Positions 8,956-18,000 of a DNA stretch of 40,408 bases are shown piece after piece (position 1 is the first letter of the stretch; the number at the start of each line of letters is the position of its first letter). Origin of the DNA: Nitrospiraceae bacterium (GTDB lineage: Bacteria; Nitrospirota; Thermodesulfovibrionia; Thermodesulfovibrionales; UBA6898); the NCBI GenBank assembly GCA_003153275.1, contig PLXX01000089.1:156-40563 (forward strand), given 5' to 3'. Position numbers and translations under genes: made by a program. Below the pieces are notes generated by a model. That model did no database searches. It had not been told where the DNA came from and saw nothing but the letters and a program-made list of their open reading frames with translations.

Positions 8956-11598
8956 TCATGTGCGATCACTACGCGTCAGTTCCGGGGAAGGTCTGCCGAT
9001 GTAATATCCCTGGCTGTAACCGATACCGATCTGTTTTACCGTCTCCAGTATTTTTTCGTCCTCGACACATTCAGCAACGGTTTGTATACCGAATTCCCTG
9101 GCGAGTATCGACATGGTTTTCACAAATGCCAAATCCTTCCTGTCCGCAATCATATTTCTTATAAACTCGCCCTCGATCTTCACAAAATCAATGGGGAAGC
9201 GCTTTATGTAGTGGAATGAGGAGAAGCCCGCGCCGAAATCGTCAATAGCGAACTTGAAGCCCTCGAACTTCAGATCATGAACGAATTTTTCAAGCAGGGA
9301 GATGTTCCTGCCCGTCTCTCTCTCTGTTATCTCAAATACAATGGTGCGGTGGTCTATATTGTATTTGTCTGTCAGTTTTAGCACACTGGGGATGAATTCC
9401 CTGATGATGAGGGACTTCGGCGAGAGATTGATGAAAAGGTTCCCTTCGTATCCCTCGTCTTTCACCTTCCGGAAGACTTTCTCCATCACAATGGAGTCGA
9501 GTCTGCTCACTACCCCGAGCCGCTCGGCAACCTCAATGAACTCTTTGGCGTCCAAAATGCCTTTGTCCGTCCTGATCCTGCTCAATACTTCATGGCCTTC
9601 GACCCTCCCGTTCTCCATATTGACAATGGGCTGGAAGTAGGGAATAATCGTCTTCCCTTCTATCGCGTTCATGACGATAATAGTCTTTTCCCCCGTCGCC
9701 CTGAATACTTCCACAACGTCCTCTTCGGTGGGGATGATAACGGTGTTTTTGCCTTCGCTCTTGGCCTTGTACATCATGTTGTCAGCAAACAGAAAGAGGT
9801 CCTTGGCGCTCACGGCATGGACAGGGAAAACAGCGAACCCGATGGAAACGGTCGCCTTGATCTTCGAGCCGTCAAGCGCGGCGATGGAGAATCCCCCGAC
9901 GCTCTCCAGTATCCTGGTCGCAATGAAATACACCTGCTCTTCATCGGCGTCGGGAAGGATCACGACGAATTCATCCCCCCCATACCGTGCAAGGATATCC
10001 CCATCCCGTAGTGCGCTGTGTATAACATCGGCAATGCCGGTCAAAAAGCGGTCGCCGGAGAAATGCCCGTGAGAATCGTTGATATCCTTGAAGTTGTCGA
10101 GGTCGATAACGAGCACTGAGAATTTTTGGTCATGCCGCTGCGCCCTACCGATTTCATATCCGAGCAGCTCCCAGAACAGTCTCTGGTTGTAGAGATTGGT
10201 CAGCGGGTCTCTCGTTGCATAGTATTCAAGATCCCTGGTGTATTTATATATGGCCTTGATGGAACCAACCACGTTCAGCAGCGTGGTCAGAACACCATCG
10301 ATAACCAGGGACCGTATAGCGTCTTTTGTCATTTCCGATTGGACACCTATTCCCACCACCCCTCCTATCTGGGGGTTCTGAAGAATAATCGATTTGGTCT
10401 GGAGCTCTATGTCCTCTTCGCTGAGGTCGGCCGGTGCCGGAAAACTGCCTGATATATTATGGTTGATTTTCATCTTTGCGTTCGCGAGACGTTCGTTCTC
10501 ATCGACGATTTTCCGTCTGATGATCCGCTCACTCTTCCCCTTGAGCTCTTCGGACGGTGTGTGCGTCCAGAAGATCTCGAGGTCGCAGACCTCTTCATCT
10601 ACCTGGAAGATGGAAAAAAGGGTGTAGACCTTGATCACCTTGTTGATTTCCAGAAGCAGGTGCATAACGTGCTCTTTCCAGTCTTTCACTACGTCGGAGG
10701 TGATGATGAATTTCTCCAGCAGCCTGAGTTCGAATTCCAGGACCTCCCTGTCCACTGCTACATTCCTGATCCTGTTTGCAAATCCCGTGAATTCAAGCAA
10801 AATGGTATTGAATTCGGCAAACCCGGTCTCCCCAGTGCTAAAGTTGTTCAGTTTCGTCAAATCCCTGATACTGTTTATCTCGCTGACCTTCTTATGGAAA
10901 AATCCCGTGGAACGCTTTATTCTTGCATTCAGAAATAAGGATACAGCCCCTGCCATCAGAAAAGGGATGGGCAAAAGTATGAAGAAAAACAGGTTGAATT
11001 TTCTTTTCGCTTCATTTATTGCAGGGCTGATATCCTGCTGGACTTTCATGACGCCAAGGACTTCTCCTGCGCGCGCGTTTGCATGGCACTTCAGGCATTT
11101 GTCTTCAGCCTTGATCGGATAGATATTTATAATAAGCGGATATGGCTTGTAGGTGATGACATCGCCGGTCTGAAACGACTCCTGGATAAACCTCCCGATT
11201 TCGGGCTGCTCTATTTTGCCGTAATCCCTCTCGACCGCTTCTCCCCTGAATATTTCAACTTTGATCGGTAGTTGCCCGCTCATCCCTTTGACTGATGCCA
11301 GAAATTCCCTGAGTTCATCTCGTGACCAGCCGCGCTGCATAAGCTGGAGCATCGAGGTATGTATCTGGTGAGCTACGGCATCGGAAACTTCGTCGGCAAT
11401 TTTTATGAATGAATGCCGGTAAATGGAGGATACTACCAGGTAGGTCGCGTTAAAGCTTATATACGATGCGATCAAAACCGCAACACAGACAAATGCTTTT
11501 AAACGGAACTGCGTGCTGACCAGTCTCCTGACCACCGGTATTTTTTCAAGCACTTCAAGGACTGCTTCGCCTATCTTTTCTGACAAGTTCCTGGCCAT
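8956..11598 (-). CDS. Membrane diguanylate cyclase/phosphodiesterase with CxxCH haem-type sensor
   Basis: An 880-residue c-di-GMP turnover protein. A transmembrane segment (about 33-55) and a second (about 203-225, FFFILLPIPFLMAGAVSLF) enclose an extracytoplasmic sensor with CLKCH (Cys168, Cys171, His172), a c-type haem attachment motif of the kind found in DUF3365-like sensors. A GAF-like cytoplasmic region follows, then a GGDEF domain with intact GGDEF (540-544) and the inhibitory RxxD site (RDGD) exactly five residues before it. The EAL domain has EVL (Glu670) in place of EAL, and keeps NLSP, EITERE and the DDFGAGFSS loop, so phosphodiesterase activity is possible. Both activities therefore look intact. 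A dedicated promoter lies about 310 bp upstream. The ligand or redox signal is inferred, not shown. Confidence 0.92.
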   Translation of the reverse strand: MARNLSEKIGEAVLEVLEKIPVVRRLVSTQFRLKAFVCVAVLIASYISFNATYLVVSSIYRHSFIKIADEVSDAVAHQIHTSMLQLMQRGWSRDELREFLASVKGMSGQLPIKVEIFRGEAVERDYGKIEQPEIGRFIQESFQTGDVITYKPYPLIINIYPIKAEDKCLKCHANARAGEVLGVMKVQQDISPAINEAKRKFNLFFFILLPIPFLMAGAVSLFLNARIKRSTGFFHKKVSEINSIRDLTKLNNFSTGETGFAEFNTILLEFTGFANRIRNVAVDREVLEFELRLLEKFIITSDVVKDWKEHVMHLLLEINKVIKVYTLFSIFQVDEEVCDLEIFWTHTPSEELKGKSERIIRRKIVDENERLANAKMKINHNISGSFPAPADLSEEDIELQTKSIILQNPQIGGVVGIGVQSEMTKDAIRSLVIDGVLTTLLNVVGSIKAIYKYTRDLEYYATRDPLTNLYNQRLFWELLGYEIGRAQRHDQKFSVLVIDLDNFKDINDSHGHFSGDRFLTGIADVIHSALRDGDILARYGGDEFVVILPDADEEQVYFIATRILESVGGFSIAALDGSKIKATVSIGFAVFPVHAVSAKDLFLFADNMMYKAKSEGKNTVIIPTEEDVVEVFRATGEKTIIVMNAIEGKTIIPYFQPIVNMENGRVEGHEVLSRIRTDKGILDAKEFIEVAERLGVVSRLDSIVMEKVFRKVKDEGYEGNLFINLSPKSLIIREFIPSVLKLTDKYNIDHRTIVFEITERETGRNISLLEKFVHDLKFEGFKFAIDDFGAGFSSFHYIKRFPIDFVKIEGEFIRNMIADRKDLAFVKTMSILAREFGIQTVAECVEDEKILETVKQIGIGYSQGYYIGRPSPELTRSDRT

Positions 11599-11899
11599 CG
11601 TTACGGTCTCTTAATGCTTCTCCTTTAACTGCAGGTCGGGTTTATCTCTCCAGATTTCCTGACAAGCCGGAGTCCACCTTTTACTCCTCTTTAAAATTCG
11701 GCACGTTTTGACCTTTTCAGCCTCTAACACTTTATCGGAGTTCTATGTGCAGGCACGTGAGGAATGAGTATCTATGGATTCTTGGGAATGATCCTGGATT
11801 TTGCAATCTATCACATCATCGTTACATCGGCTTTATCCACAGCAGAGTAGCATAAAAGCTTTACCGAATAACCTATTCCTCGGGTAATTTGCATGATGC
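11599..11899 (-). promoter_or_regulatory. Long 5' leader of the GGDEF/EAL gene
   Basis: From the predicted transcription start near 11899 to the ATG at 11598 there are about 300 untranslated bases. The leader opens with a hairpin (11861-11887): TTACC/GGTAA arms enclosing GAATA-ggt-TATTC. An AAAGGAG lies about 20 bases before the ATG, farther than usual. I tried to fit c-di-GMP-I (GEMM) consensus pieces and did not find them. A 27-codon ATG frame near the 5' end has no ribosome binding site. No known riboswitch class is claimed. Confidence 0.35.
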
Positions 11900-11905
11900 C
11901 AATTA

Positions 11906-11961
11906 ATACTATCCATTTGTGATATTTTTGTCAAGATCGTATTGACAACAGATCGTATTGA
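11906..11961 (-). promoter_or_regulatory. Sigma-70-type promoter with tandem 12-bp direct repeats upstream
   Basis: On the minus strand TTGACA (11934-11929) is followed after exactly 17 bases by TAGTAT (11911-11906). Directly upstream lie two identical copies of TCAATACGATCT (11961-11950 and 11945-11934) separated by four bases, so the second copy touches the -35 box. Two identical sites 16 bp apart, on nearly the same face of the helix, are typical of an activator or dimeric regulator binding site. It points at the GGDEF/EAL gene. Confidence 0.6.
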
Positions 11962-12095
11962 TTACATCGCGGACTGAACGTCAGTTTCTAGAGCCCCTCT
12001 TTATTGCCCAGGCAAGTGAATGCCGTCGGAACCTGTTACTATTTGTCCTTCCCAGCCGCTTACGCCGCCGCGAATTGTCGGAGAGGAACTATTTC
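11962..12095. other. Intergenic stretch downstream of the accessory operon
   Basis: Together with the promoter and leader to its left this completes the roughly 500-bp gene-free gap between the S26-type peptidase and the GGDEF/EAL gene. It holds a small inverted repeat ACTGA-ACG-TCAGT (around 11972-11985) and an open minus-strand frame without a start codon. No strong intrinsic terminator is seen. Confidence 0.4.
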
Positions 12096-12596
12096 TTAAG
12101 TTTTCTTTAAAACAACGCCTGAAAGAAGGAAATAGGCCCGAGTCTTAAAAAAAACCCTGGCAGCGATCGAAAAATTCATACATCGGTAAAATACGGAATT
12201 CATATCAATATGAGTGGTCTTGCCTGACTGCGTTGGTCTTTCGATCCGCAGGACCTTGCCCAGCACGTTGTCTTCGCGTATCTCCGCATCAAAGGACATC
12301 AGCGCATCCCCCCTGGTCTGGAGGATAATGTCATCCCCAGTACTCCCTCTCTTTCTGACAATTCTGTGGAGTATTGGAAAACCATTGGGATTTTCAAAAA
12401 AAATAAGGTCGCCTATCCGCAAGTCCGAGCAGGGGACTTTCTTCACGATAACGACTTCACCTCCCTTAAGAAAAGGGACCATGCTCTTACCTGTCACTTT
12501 AACACGGAGACTAAGTCCCCTTCTTAATATCTCGCCGAAAAAGGCCGTCACCTCGGTCTTTTCTAAAGAGGCCGTGTCAGTCAGACGCTGTAACAT
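12096..12596 (-). CDS. S24/S26-type signal-peptidase-like serine protease, last gene of the RiPP-type operon
   Basis: The protein (166 residues from the chosen start) shows the signal peptidase I/SipW/LexA fold signature: VTGKSMVPFL with candidate nucleophile Ser38, then DLIFFENPN and LHRIV with His77, and TRGDAL later. A Ser-His arrangement, with no obvious general-base lysine at the bacterial position, resembles archaeal or SipW-type signal peptidases. No clear N-terminal transmembrane helix is present. I chose ATG 12596, which is one base after the HprK-like stop (TAA-T-ATG), implying translational coupling; an ORF extended to 12662 would overlap that gene by 65 bases. In this cluster it could remove a leader or a signal sequence, but the substrate is not known. 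Confidence 0.8.
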   Translation of the reverse strand: MLQRLTDTASLEKTEVTAFFGEILRRGLSLRVKVTGKSMVPFLKGGEVVIVKKVPCSDLRIGDLIFFENPNGFPILHRIVRKRGSTGDDIILQTRGDALMSFDAEIREDNVLGKVLRIERPTQSGKTTHIDMNSVFYRCMNFSIAARVFFKTRAYFLLSGVVLKKT

Positions 12597-12597
12597 A

Positions 12598-13485
12598 TTA
12601 TGCTGAGACAAATTTTTCAATCGTATCAACCACCTCTTTACCCGGTTTGAACTGTAACACATATGAAGGTACTTTGGAGATCAACTCACTGACAAGCGAA
12701 AGTGCCCCTGAAATGGAGTCCCTGTCGTACCACGGCACTGACAGTACCGACATGAATCTCCTTAACGCCTCTGCCTCATCTATTTGCTGAATAACGTTAT
12801 CGGTACTCTTCTCAAGGAAAAAAACCCCTTTAAGCGATGTCGATTTATTCACTGCGATTCCTGCATCACCCGGCCACGGCGTGCCGTAGATCATAAAGGC
12901 ATCGGCCTTTTTTCTGACGATTATCCTGTCGTCACTCAGGAGCATGATATTATCCCCTCCTGACAGACTTTGTGAGATAGTTGACTTTCCGGCCCCGGAG
13001 AATCCCGGGAAGAGATACCCTCTGCCATCGATATCTATCCCGGCGGAATGGGCTATCACGCCCTCATGTTTGACGAGGTATTGCATAAGAAGGATCTGGT
13101 CGAGCGGATAAGGAGCGGGACTGTAAGCTCTGCCATCAGCATCTATAAAATCACCGTTGCAGAACAGTTCAACCTTGCTAATGTCATGGCTTACGCGAGC
13201 AGTCATGTAGGGCTCTCCTGGTTCCTCCCCGTGAAACTTGAGAAGATAGTTGTCTCCCTCCCGAAATAAAGACCACGACTCTCCGGTCTCAAAACAATCT
13301 TTCAAATTCTTTATATTGTGTATCGGACCGAAGGAGACATCAATGCAGATTTCGGCAGACCCGGCATCTCCTGATATTTCATTGTAAAGAAATTCACGAT
13401 AGGAAGGGTCAGGCAGAAAAAGTTCGATTCCCTGCGGGCAGTATATCGCCAGCCGCACATCGCCTATAGATAACACATGCCCCAC
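12598..13485 (-). CDS. HPr kinase-like (HprK-related) P-loop protein of a RiPP-type cluster
   Basis: A 295-residue protein with the C-terminal kinase half of HPr kinase/phosphorylase: Walker A GFSGAGKST (161-169), LLSDDRIIV with a paired aspartate, and GTPWPGDAGIA, which resembles the region following the HprK signature. The N-terminal 140 residues are specific to this subgroup. Proteins of this kind recur beside PqqD-like and radical SAM or lasso-peptide genes rather than phosphotransferase genes; the one acting in paeninodin biosynthesis phosphorylates the C-terminal serine of its precursor. The precursor here also ends in serine. Translation begins at GTG 13485, 15 bp after the peptide gene; a GTG three codons later is an alternative. 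Confidence 0.82.
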   Translation of the reverse strand: MGHVLSIGDVRLAIYCPQGIELFLPDPSYREFLYNEISGDAGSAEICIDVSFGPIHNIKNLKDCFETGESWSLFREGDNYLLKFHGEEPGEPYMTARVSHDISKVELFCNGDFIDADGRAYSPAPYPLDQILLMQYLVKHEGVIAHSAGIDIDGRGYLFPGFSGAGKSTISQSLSGGDNIMLLSDDRIIVRKKADAFMIYGTPWPGDAGIAVNKSTSLKGVFFLEKSTDNVIQQIDEAEALRRFMSVLSVPWYDRDSISGALSLVSELISKVPSYVLQFKPGKEVVDTIEKFVSA

Positions 13486-13500
13486 CGAATGAAGGTTCTG

Positions 13501-13659
13501 TTAGGAGCCGCCGTTTGAACTACATTTACGTGCATTGCAGGGAGTCCCACCCGGAGCGCTTCTAATGTTTGACTTGCAACCTGCAGCCATGACCTCATCG
13601 GCCTTAAGTTCAATCGTCCTTAGTTGGGGTTTCGTATATTGCTTTTTCTTTATCTCCAT
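13501..13659 (-). CDS. Putative RiPP precursor peptide (52 residues), small gene
   Basis: This ATG-started frame begins on the base after the radical SAM stop codon and has an excellent ribosome binding site, AAAGGAGG five bases upstream. It encodes a basic, charged leader (MEIKKKQY, then KPQLRTIELKADEVMAAG) and a small core with Cys28, Cys41 and Cys46, the stretch SAPGGTPC and the ending CSSNGGS. A leader of the form KPxLxxIxLxxxEV followed by a small-residue junction and a Cys-containing core is a recurrent design of precursors handled by PqqD-like and radical SAM/SPASM proteins. Its position between the modifying enzyme and the kinase-like gene supports this. It has no signal peptide of the Sec type. 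Product structure and activity are unknown. Confidence 0.82.
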   Translation of the reverse strand: MEIKKKQYTKPQLRTIELKADEVMAAGCKSNIRSAPGGTPCNARKCSSNGGS

Positions 13660-14751
13660 CTAAGCCTCCTTTGCTAGCAGTTCCTTTTTCATTATATCAT
13701 TATACCGCGCAGTTCCTGAACTGCAAAGATACTCCGAAGCACGATTTTCATCGCCGTTTTCGAGTAAAAAGAAGGCGGGGCAATATCCGCATAGTGCTAT
13801 CTTCTCGCAGCCGACACAACGGTTTGAAGGGTCAGTCTTCTTTTCATTAAGGTTCGTCATGGAGTTCCATCCTTCATCAAAGCCACTGGATGAAAGGTCA
13901 AAACAGCCCTCACTAATCATCAGGCATGGCATAAGGAATCCTGACGCATCGATATGGAAGTTCGTGACACCGGCGCCGCAGCAGTAAATCCTGTCGCTGA
14001 GCCTGAACTCACCATGTGAGTTCAGGAATTTTCTCCAGCTTTTGATCCTTTCGGGATCAGACATATCGAAGGCCACCGCATCTTCGGTCGGGATCCTCAG
14101 TGCAAGCGGCATGCGGTCACCATCAAAACGCGGAAATATGTCCGAATCAAAACGGAACTTTGCCCCGTACTGCTTCGCTATGTTTTCGATCTCGAAAAAC
14201 TCATGCAGGTTAAGAGACATAAGCACTGTCTTCAGACCGGTTTCAATGCCTCGGTCAAGAAGACCCTCAATACCTCTTATACATGAAGCATATGATCCCA
14301 GGACACCGGTTACAGCTTCGTATGTCCCGGCCGTTGCGCCGTAAAGACTGATCTCGACAGATTGTGGAGGAAGGTCCGAGAAGAGATCAAGGATCTCTTC
14401 ATTTACAAGCGTTCCGTTTGTAAAGATCGTGATAAGCATACCATTTTTTTTAGCCCGCTCATAAACCTTCCCGAAGTCAGGCCTCAGTAAGGGTTCACCC
14501 CCGGTAATAAGCAGACTGAGACACCCAGCATCACGGATTTCATCCATTAGTGCGAGGACCTTTTCCGTTCCCATTTCAGGTCTTGCGGCTGCGGAGCCGG
14601 TTCTCTCCGACCCGAGATAACAATGGGCACATCTCAGGTTACACCGCTTCGTTAATTCGAGGCCACCCGAGACAGGGATCCTGTTTAACTCCATCTTCGT
14701 ATTGAAATATCTCAGATACTCAAGCACACTTGCTGAAGAGGTGCATTCCAT
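13660..14751 (-). CDS. Radical SAM/SPASM peptide-modifying enzyme
   Basis: A 363-residue radical SAM enzyme. CNLRCAHC (Cys37, Cys41, Cys44) binds the SAM-cleaving [4Fe-4S] cluster, and TGGEPLLRPDF is the GGEP motif contacting SAM. The C-terminus has a SPASM arrangement: CCGAG, then PCLMISEGC, CVGCEKIALCGYC and a final Cys near SEYLC, enough to hold auxiliary iron-sulphur clusters. Such enzymes make thioether, carbon-carbon or epimer modifications in ribosomal peptides. The start ATG overlaps the PqqD stop by one base (TGATG), and the putative substrate gene starts on the base after this gene's stop. The reaction type cannot be read from the sequence. Confidence 0.92.
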   Translation of the reverse strand: MECTSSASVLEYLRYFNTKMELNRIPVSGGLELTKRCNLRCAHCYLGSERTGSAAARPEMGTEKVLALMDEIRDAGCLSLLITGGEPLLRPDFGKVYERAKKNGMLITIFTNGTLVNEEILDLFSDLPPQSVEISLYGATAGTYEAVTGVLGSYASCIRGIEGLLDRGIETGLKTVLMSLNLHEFFEIENIAKQYGAKFRFDSDIFPRFDGDRMPLALRIPTEDAVAFDMSDPERIKSWRKFLNSHGEFRLSDRIYCCGAGVTNFHIDASGFLMPCLMISEGCFDLSSSGFDEGWNSMTNLNEKKTDPSNRCVGCEKIALCGYCPAFFLLENGDENRASEYLCSSGTARYNDIMKKELLAKEA

Positions 14752-15074
14752 CAGGCGCCGGCTTCCTCTATGAGACCGGCTCCGAGGAGTTCCGCAATGA
14801 ATTCCCGGAGGTCCGACGCAGCATCTGCCCTTTCAACCTCAAAGTCTTCGATGACCTTCGCAAGAATAACCTGGAGGTCCTGCCTCCCGTCGATCTGGCT
14901 CCAGAGAAAAGCCGCTACCGGGCTGAGAGAAAAGATCCTCTGCATGTCGGCAAGGTTTCCCCTCACAGGCACGAGGATCGTCTCACCGGCGATGTCCCTT
15001 GCCACGATTTCACCGCGTTTCCTGAATACGCCCTCCAGGTCGCCTGTCTCCCTTTTTTCGGTAAACAGTGACAT
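14751..15074 (-). CDS. PqqD-like peptide-recognition (RRE) protein
   Basis: The 107-residue protein has the PqqD fold pattern: a beta-rich start (GEIVARDIAGETILVPV), LSPVAAFLWSQIDG as the conserved helix after the beta segment, and a helical C-terminus with FIAELLGAGLIEE. PqqD proteins are stand-alone RiPP recognition elements that bind the leader and deliver the peptide to the radical SAM partner. The gene starts 6 bp after the stop of the giant secreted protein and overlaps the radical SAM gene by one base. It is probably the chaperone that binds the leader of the peptide at 13501-13659. Confidence 0.88.
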   Translation of the reverse strand: MSLFTEKRETGDLEGVFRKRGEIVARDIAGETILVPVRGNLADMQRIFSLSPVAAFLWSQIDGRQDLQVILAKVIEDFEVERADAASDLREFIAELLGAGLIEEAGA

Positions 15075-15080
15075 GATCGC

Positions 15081-18000
15081 CTATTTAAGCCTCAAAGCAG
15101 GGTTTCTAAGCCTCAAAGCGGGGTCTCCGAGGATATTTAATAGGTTCAGCTCATAGGAGGCCCTGCCTGCGGCCTTGTAAGCAGCCATAGCCTTTCTGAC
15201 CGCATCCCCCATCGTTACCACATCGGGCTGGTAGACTGCCGTATAGAAGCCCTCGCCAAGTATTTTGGCATCGGCATTGTATGACCAGTCAGACGGAGCA
15301 TAGGAAGATACAATGCCACCGCCGCTTTTTACTATAAGGGCCTCCATCAGAGAGTCAAACCCGGGCAAAGCATACATACCTGAAGAGCACGTCAGTGCAG
15401 TCATCAAGGGATAAATGCTATTCGAGAGCCATGCTGCATCGTCCATCGTAAGCAACCCGCCGTCCGAAAAACGATCGAGAGCGCCATGACCCAGATAGTT
15501 GATAAATTTGGCACCAGCGGACATACCGTCAAAAAGGGCTGCCCTTGCCTGGGCAAGCGTATAATCAGACAGGTATATCTTCTGGACAGGATGACCCGTG
15601 AGTATTTGCGCGATATCGTTACTGTCTTGCGGGAAGTCTCCGCCACCGTCAGGGTTGTCTGCAAGAAGTATGATCTCGTTCTGACTCGTTGCTTCAAAGG
15701 CAATGATCTTGTTTAGTACGGTCTGAAGTTCCGTGGAACTCAGCACCGGAATTCTGCCTATGATGATCTCAGGTATGTTGTCCGCGTTAAAATCACCCAG
15801 GACATTGTCTGACGGGGAAAGACCCCAAGGAGATCCGACCATCAACGCCGGCACGAGATTGCCTCCATAGCCGATGTTATTCTTATAGTCGTAGGTACCG
15901 CTTCCTACAAGCACGGCATAGCCCGGTTTCGTCTGCCAGTTGTTATAGGCATACTGGAGGAAACTCCTTATGGCATTTGGATCATACATGCCAAAGTTGA
16001 ATGTATCCATAATGTCTTCGACCAGGGCTACCTTCACCGTCAACCCTTGTGATCTTCTGTAGTTCGCAAGGAGCGTTGCCCCGTCCTGTAATACCGCAGG
16101 AGTGATCACGATATAATCCGCAGCATTGTTCGTGCTTTTCAGGTCTGAAGGCAGGGCCGCAATCGCAGTGGCCTTTTGCACCAACGGAGACACAAAAGCT
16201 AAATACGATGCATTGCTGGCGGCAGGGTAGAACATCACTGCATAATTGCCAGCCTGCACGCTGATCGCCGTTGCTGTAATCAGCTTCGGCTTTAGAGTAT
16301 CTGAGATGTCGAAGACCGAAATATACGGCGATGTAAACCCTTGAATACTTATACTGGAGCTTCCTTCCGATTTGAAGCTCAGAAGGTTATTGGCCGCCTC
16401 AAGCTTCCTCGTATACTCAATATCAAAGGAATCTATAAGCAGGAAACTATAGGAGATATCGGCATCAAGCACGCCCTTCACACTAAGTGTGTTATCACCT
16501 TCCATAAGGAGTCCCTGATCGACATTCACAACAACAGTATGAGGATCAGTGCCAGTCCATGTTTCATCTGCGACTTGTGTCCCATTAAGACTTATCTGGG
16601 CGTGGCTGCGATCAGTGGTTATGGACTGCATCTTCACACTGATTTGAGCGGTACTGGCGGAAGTTGATACTGAACTCACCTTAAAACTGAAATCCTTACT
16701 GTCGTAAGGCGAATAACCAGCGATAACATAATCCCAGAACCAATAGTCGGAGTTCGGATCACTCGTAACGGTCGGGTATGCAAGAAGATCCTGCTCAAAA
16801 TGCTGAGTGTCGGTAAAGGAATTCTTTAGCCTCCCTGTCAGAACCGCTTTGCTCCCATCGACAGATGCCATCTGAAGTCCAGAACCATTGTTCAGCCAGT
16901 ATATGTTCTCATTTGTGTATATGCTATTGACGGCCGCACCATAGAAGAAAATTCCGCTATTATCGTCGGAAGGCATATAAGAGACCTGCCCGTTGCCTGT
17001 GGACAAGGCAAAGAGACCGTCTTTTATCATCTGCTGCACAGTCTGAACGGGTATGTTAAGCATTGCGGCGATGTCCACAGAGTCTATGTAATAAACATTG
17101 TTCTCAGAGACCGTGACCTTTACGGAAGTGCCTGTCAGGCTGGCTATGCGCAGTCTGGCCTGACTCTGTTCAGCCTGGGCAGAGGCCAATCTTGCCACTG
17201 TATCCGGAGAAACTGCACGGGCCGTTCTGCTAAAGGTGCTTGACACCGACTGGAAGGCCAGTCCCGAAGTTGCCGAGACATTGCGGACCGTTGTTGCCCC
17301 ATTTCCCGTGATCGTGATAATTGCAGTGCCGTCAGCGGCAATCTGCTTCACTATTTGGCCGGTATTGGAACCGAGGTCAACCTGGTACGGCCCGTAACTT
17401 ATAAGATTACCTTTGGAGGTGGCCTCAATCAGTTTGTAGATCTGCTTGCCATAAGGAACAGCCGTTTCATCGACCAACCGGTAAAACCCACCTGAAGGAG
17501 ACAGGACAAGTCCGGGAAGAAGTTTGTTGTTCAGACGGACATATGTACCGGTCTTCTCGTCATACCTCTCTACGTAGAAACCCACGGTATCATGTTCTGA
17601 AACTGTTTCCCATTCGGCAATAACCTGGCCTCCTTCTACATGGACTCCGCCACTGGAGAACATGATACGGGTTGGGGTGAAAGTGGCGCAACTCTGGTCA
17701 TTTGTTGCATTTGTATCCGAAGGCACCGAAGACGTCAGTACCGCGCAGTTCTGGGTCAGATCACTGCCTATGACAGTTGCAGTGATAGAATGAGTGACAG
17801 AACCGTTTGCAGCGATACTTCCAATAGACCAGAGGCCGGTTTGATTATTGTAGGTGCCGCTGCCGGTGTCCGACCGCCAGCTTAACTGAGAGGGCAGGGC
17901 ATCGGTTACCGTGGCCGAAGTAATGGTAGTCGATCCAACATTAGTAACCGTTATCAAATAGGTGATACCGCAGGTGCCTATATCACAGGGGTTGTCAATC

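Noticed and set aside
12005-12120. Open minus-strand frame reading GGVSGWEGQIVTGSDG after the S26-type gene
   Set aside because: It looked like a peptide remnant or rhodanese tail, but has no start codon after the upstream stop and overlaps the peptidase end.
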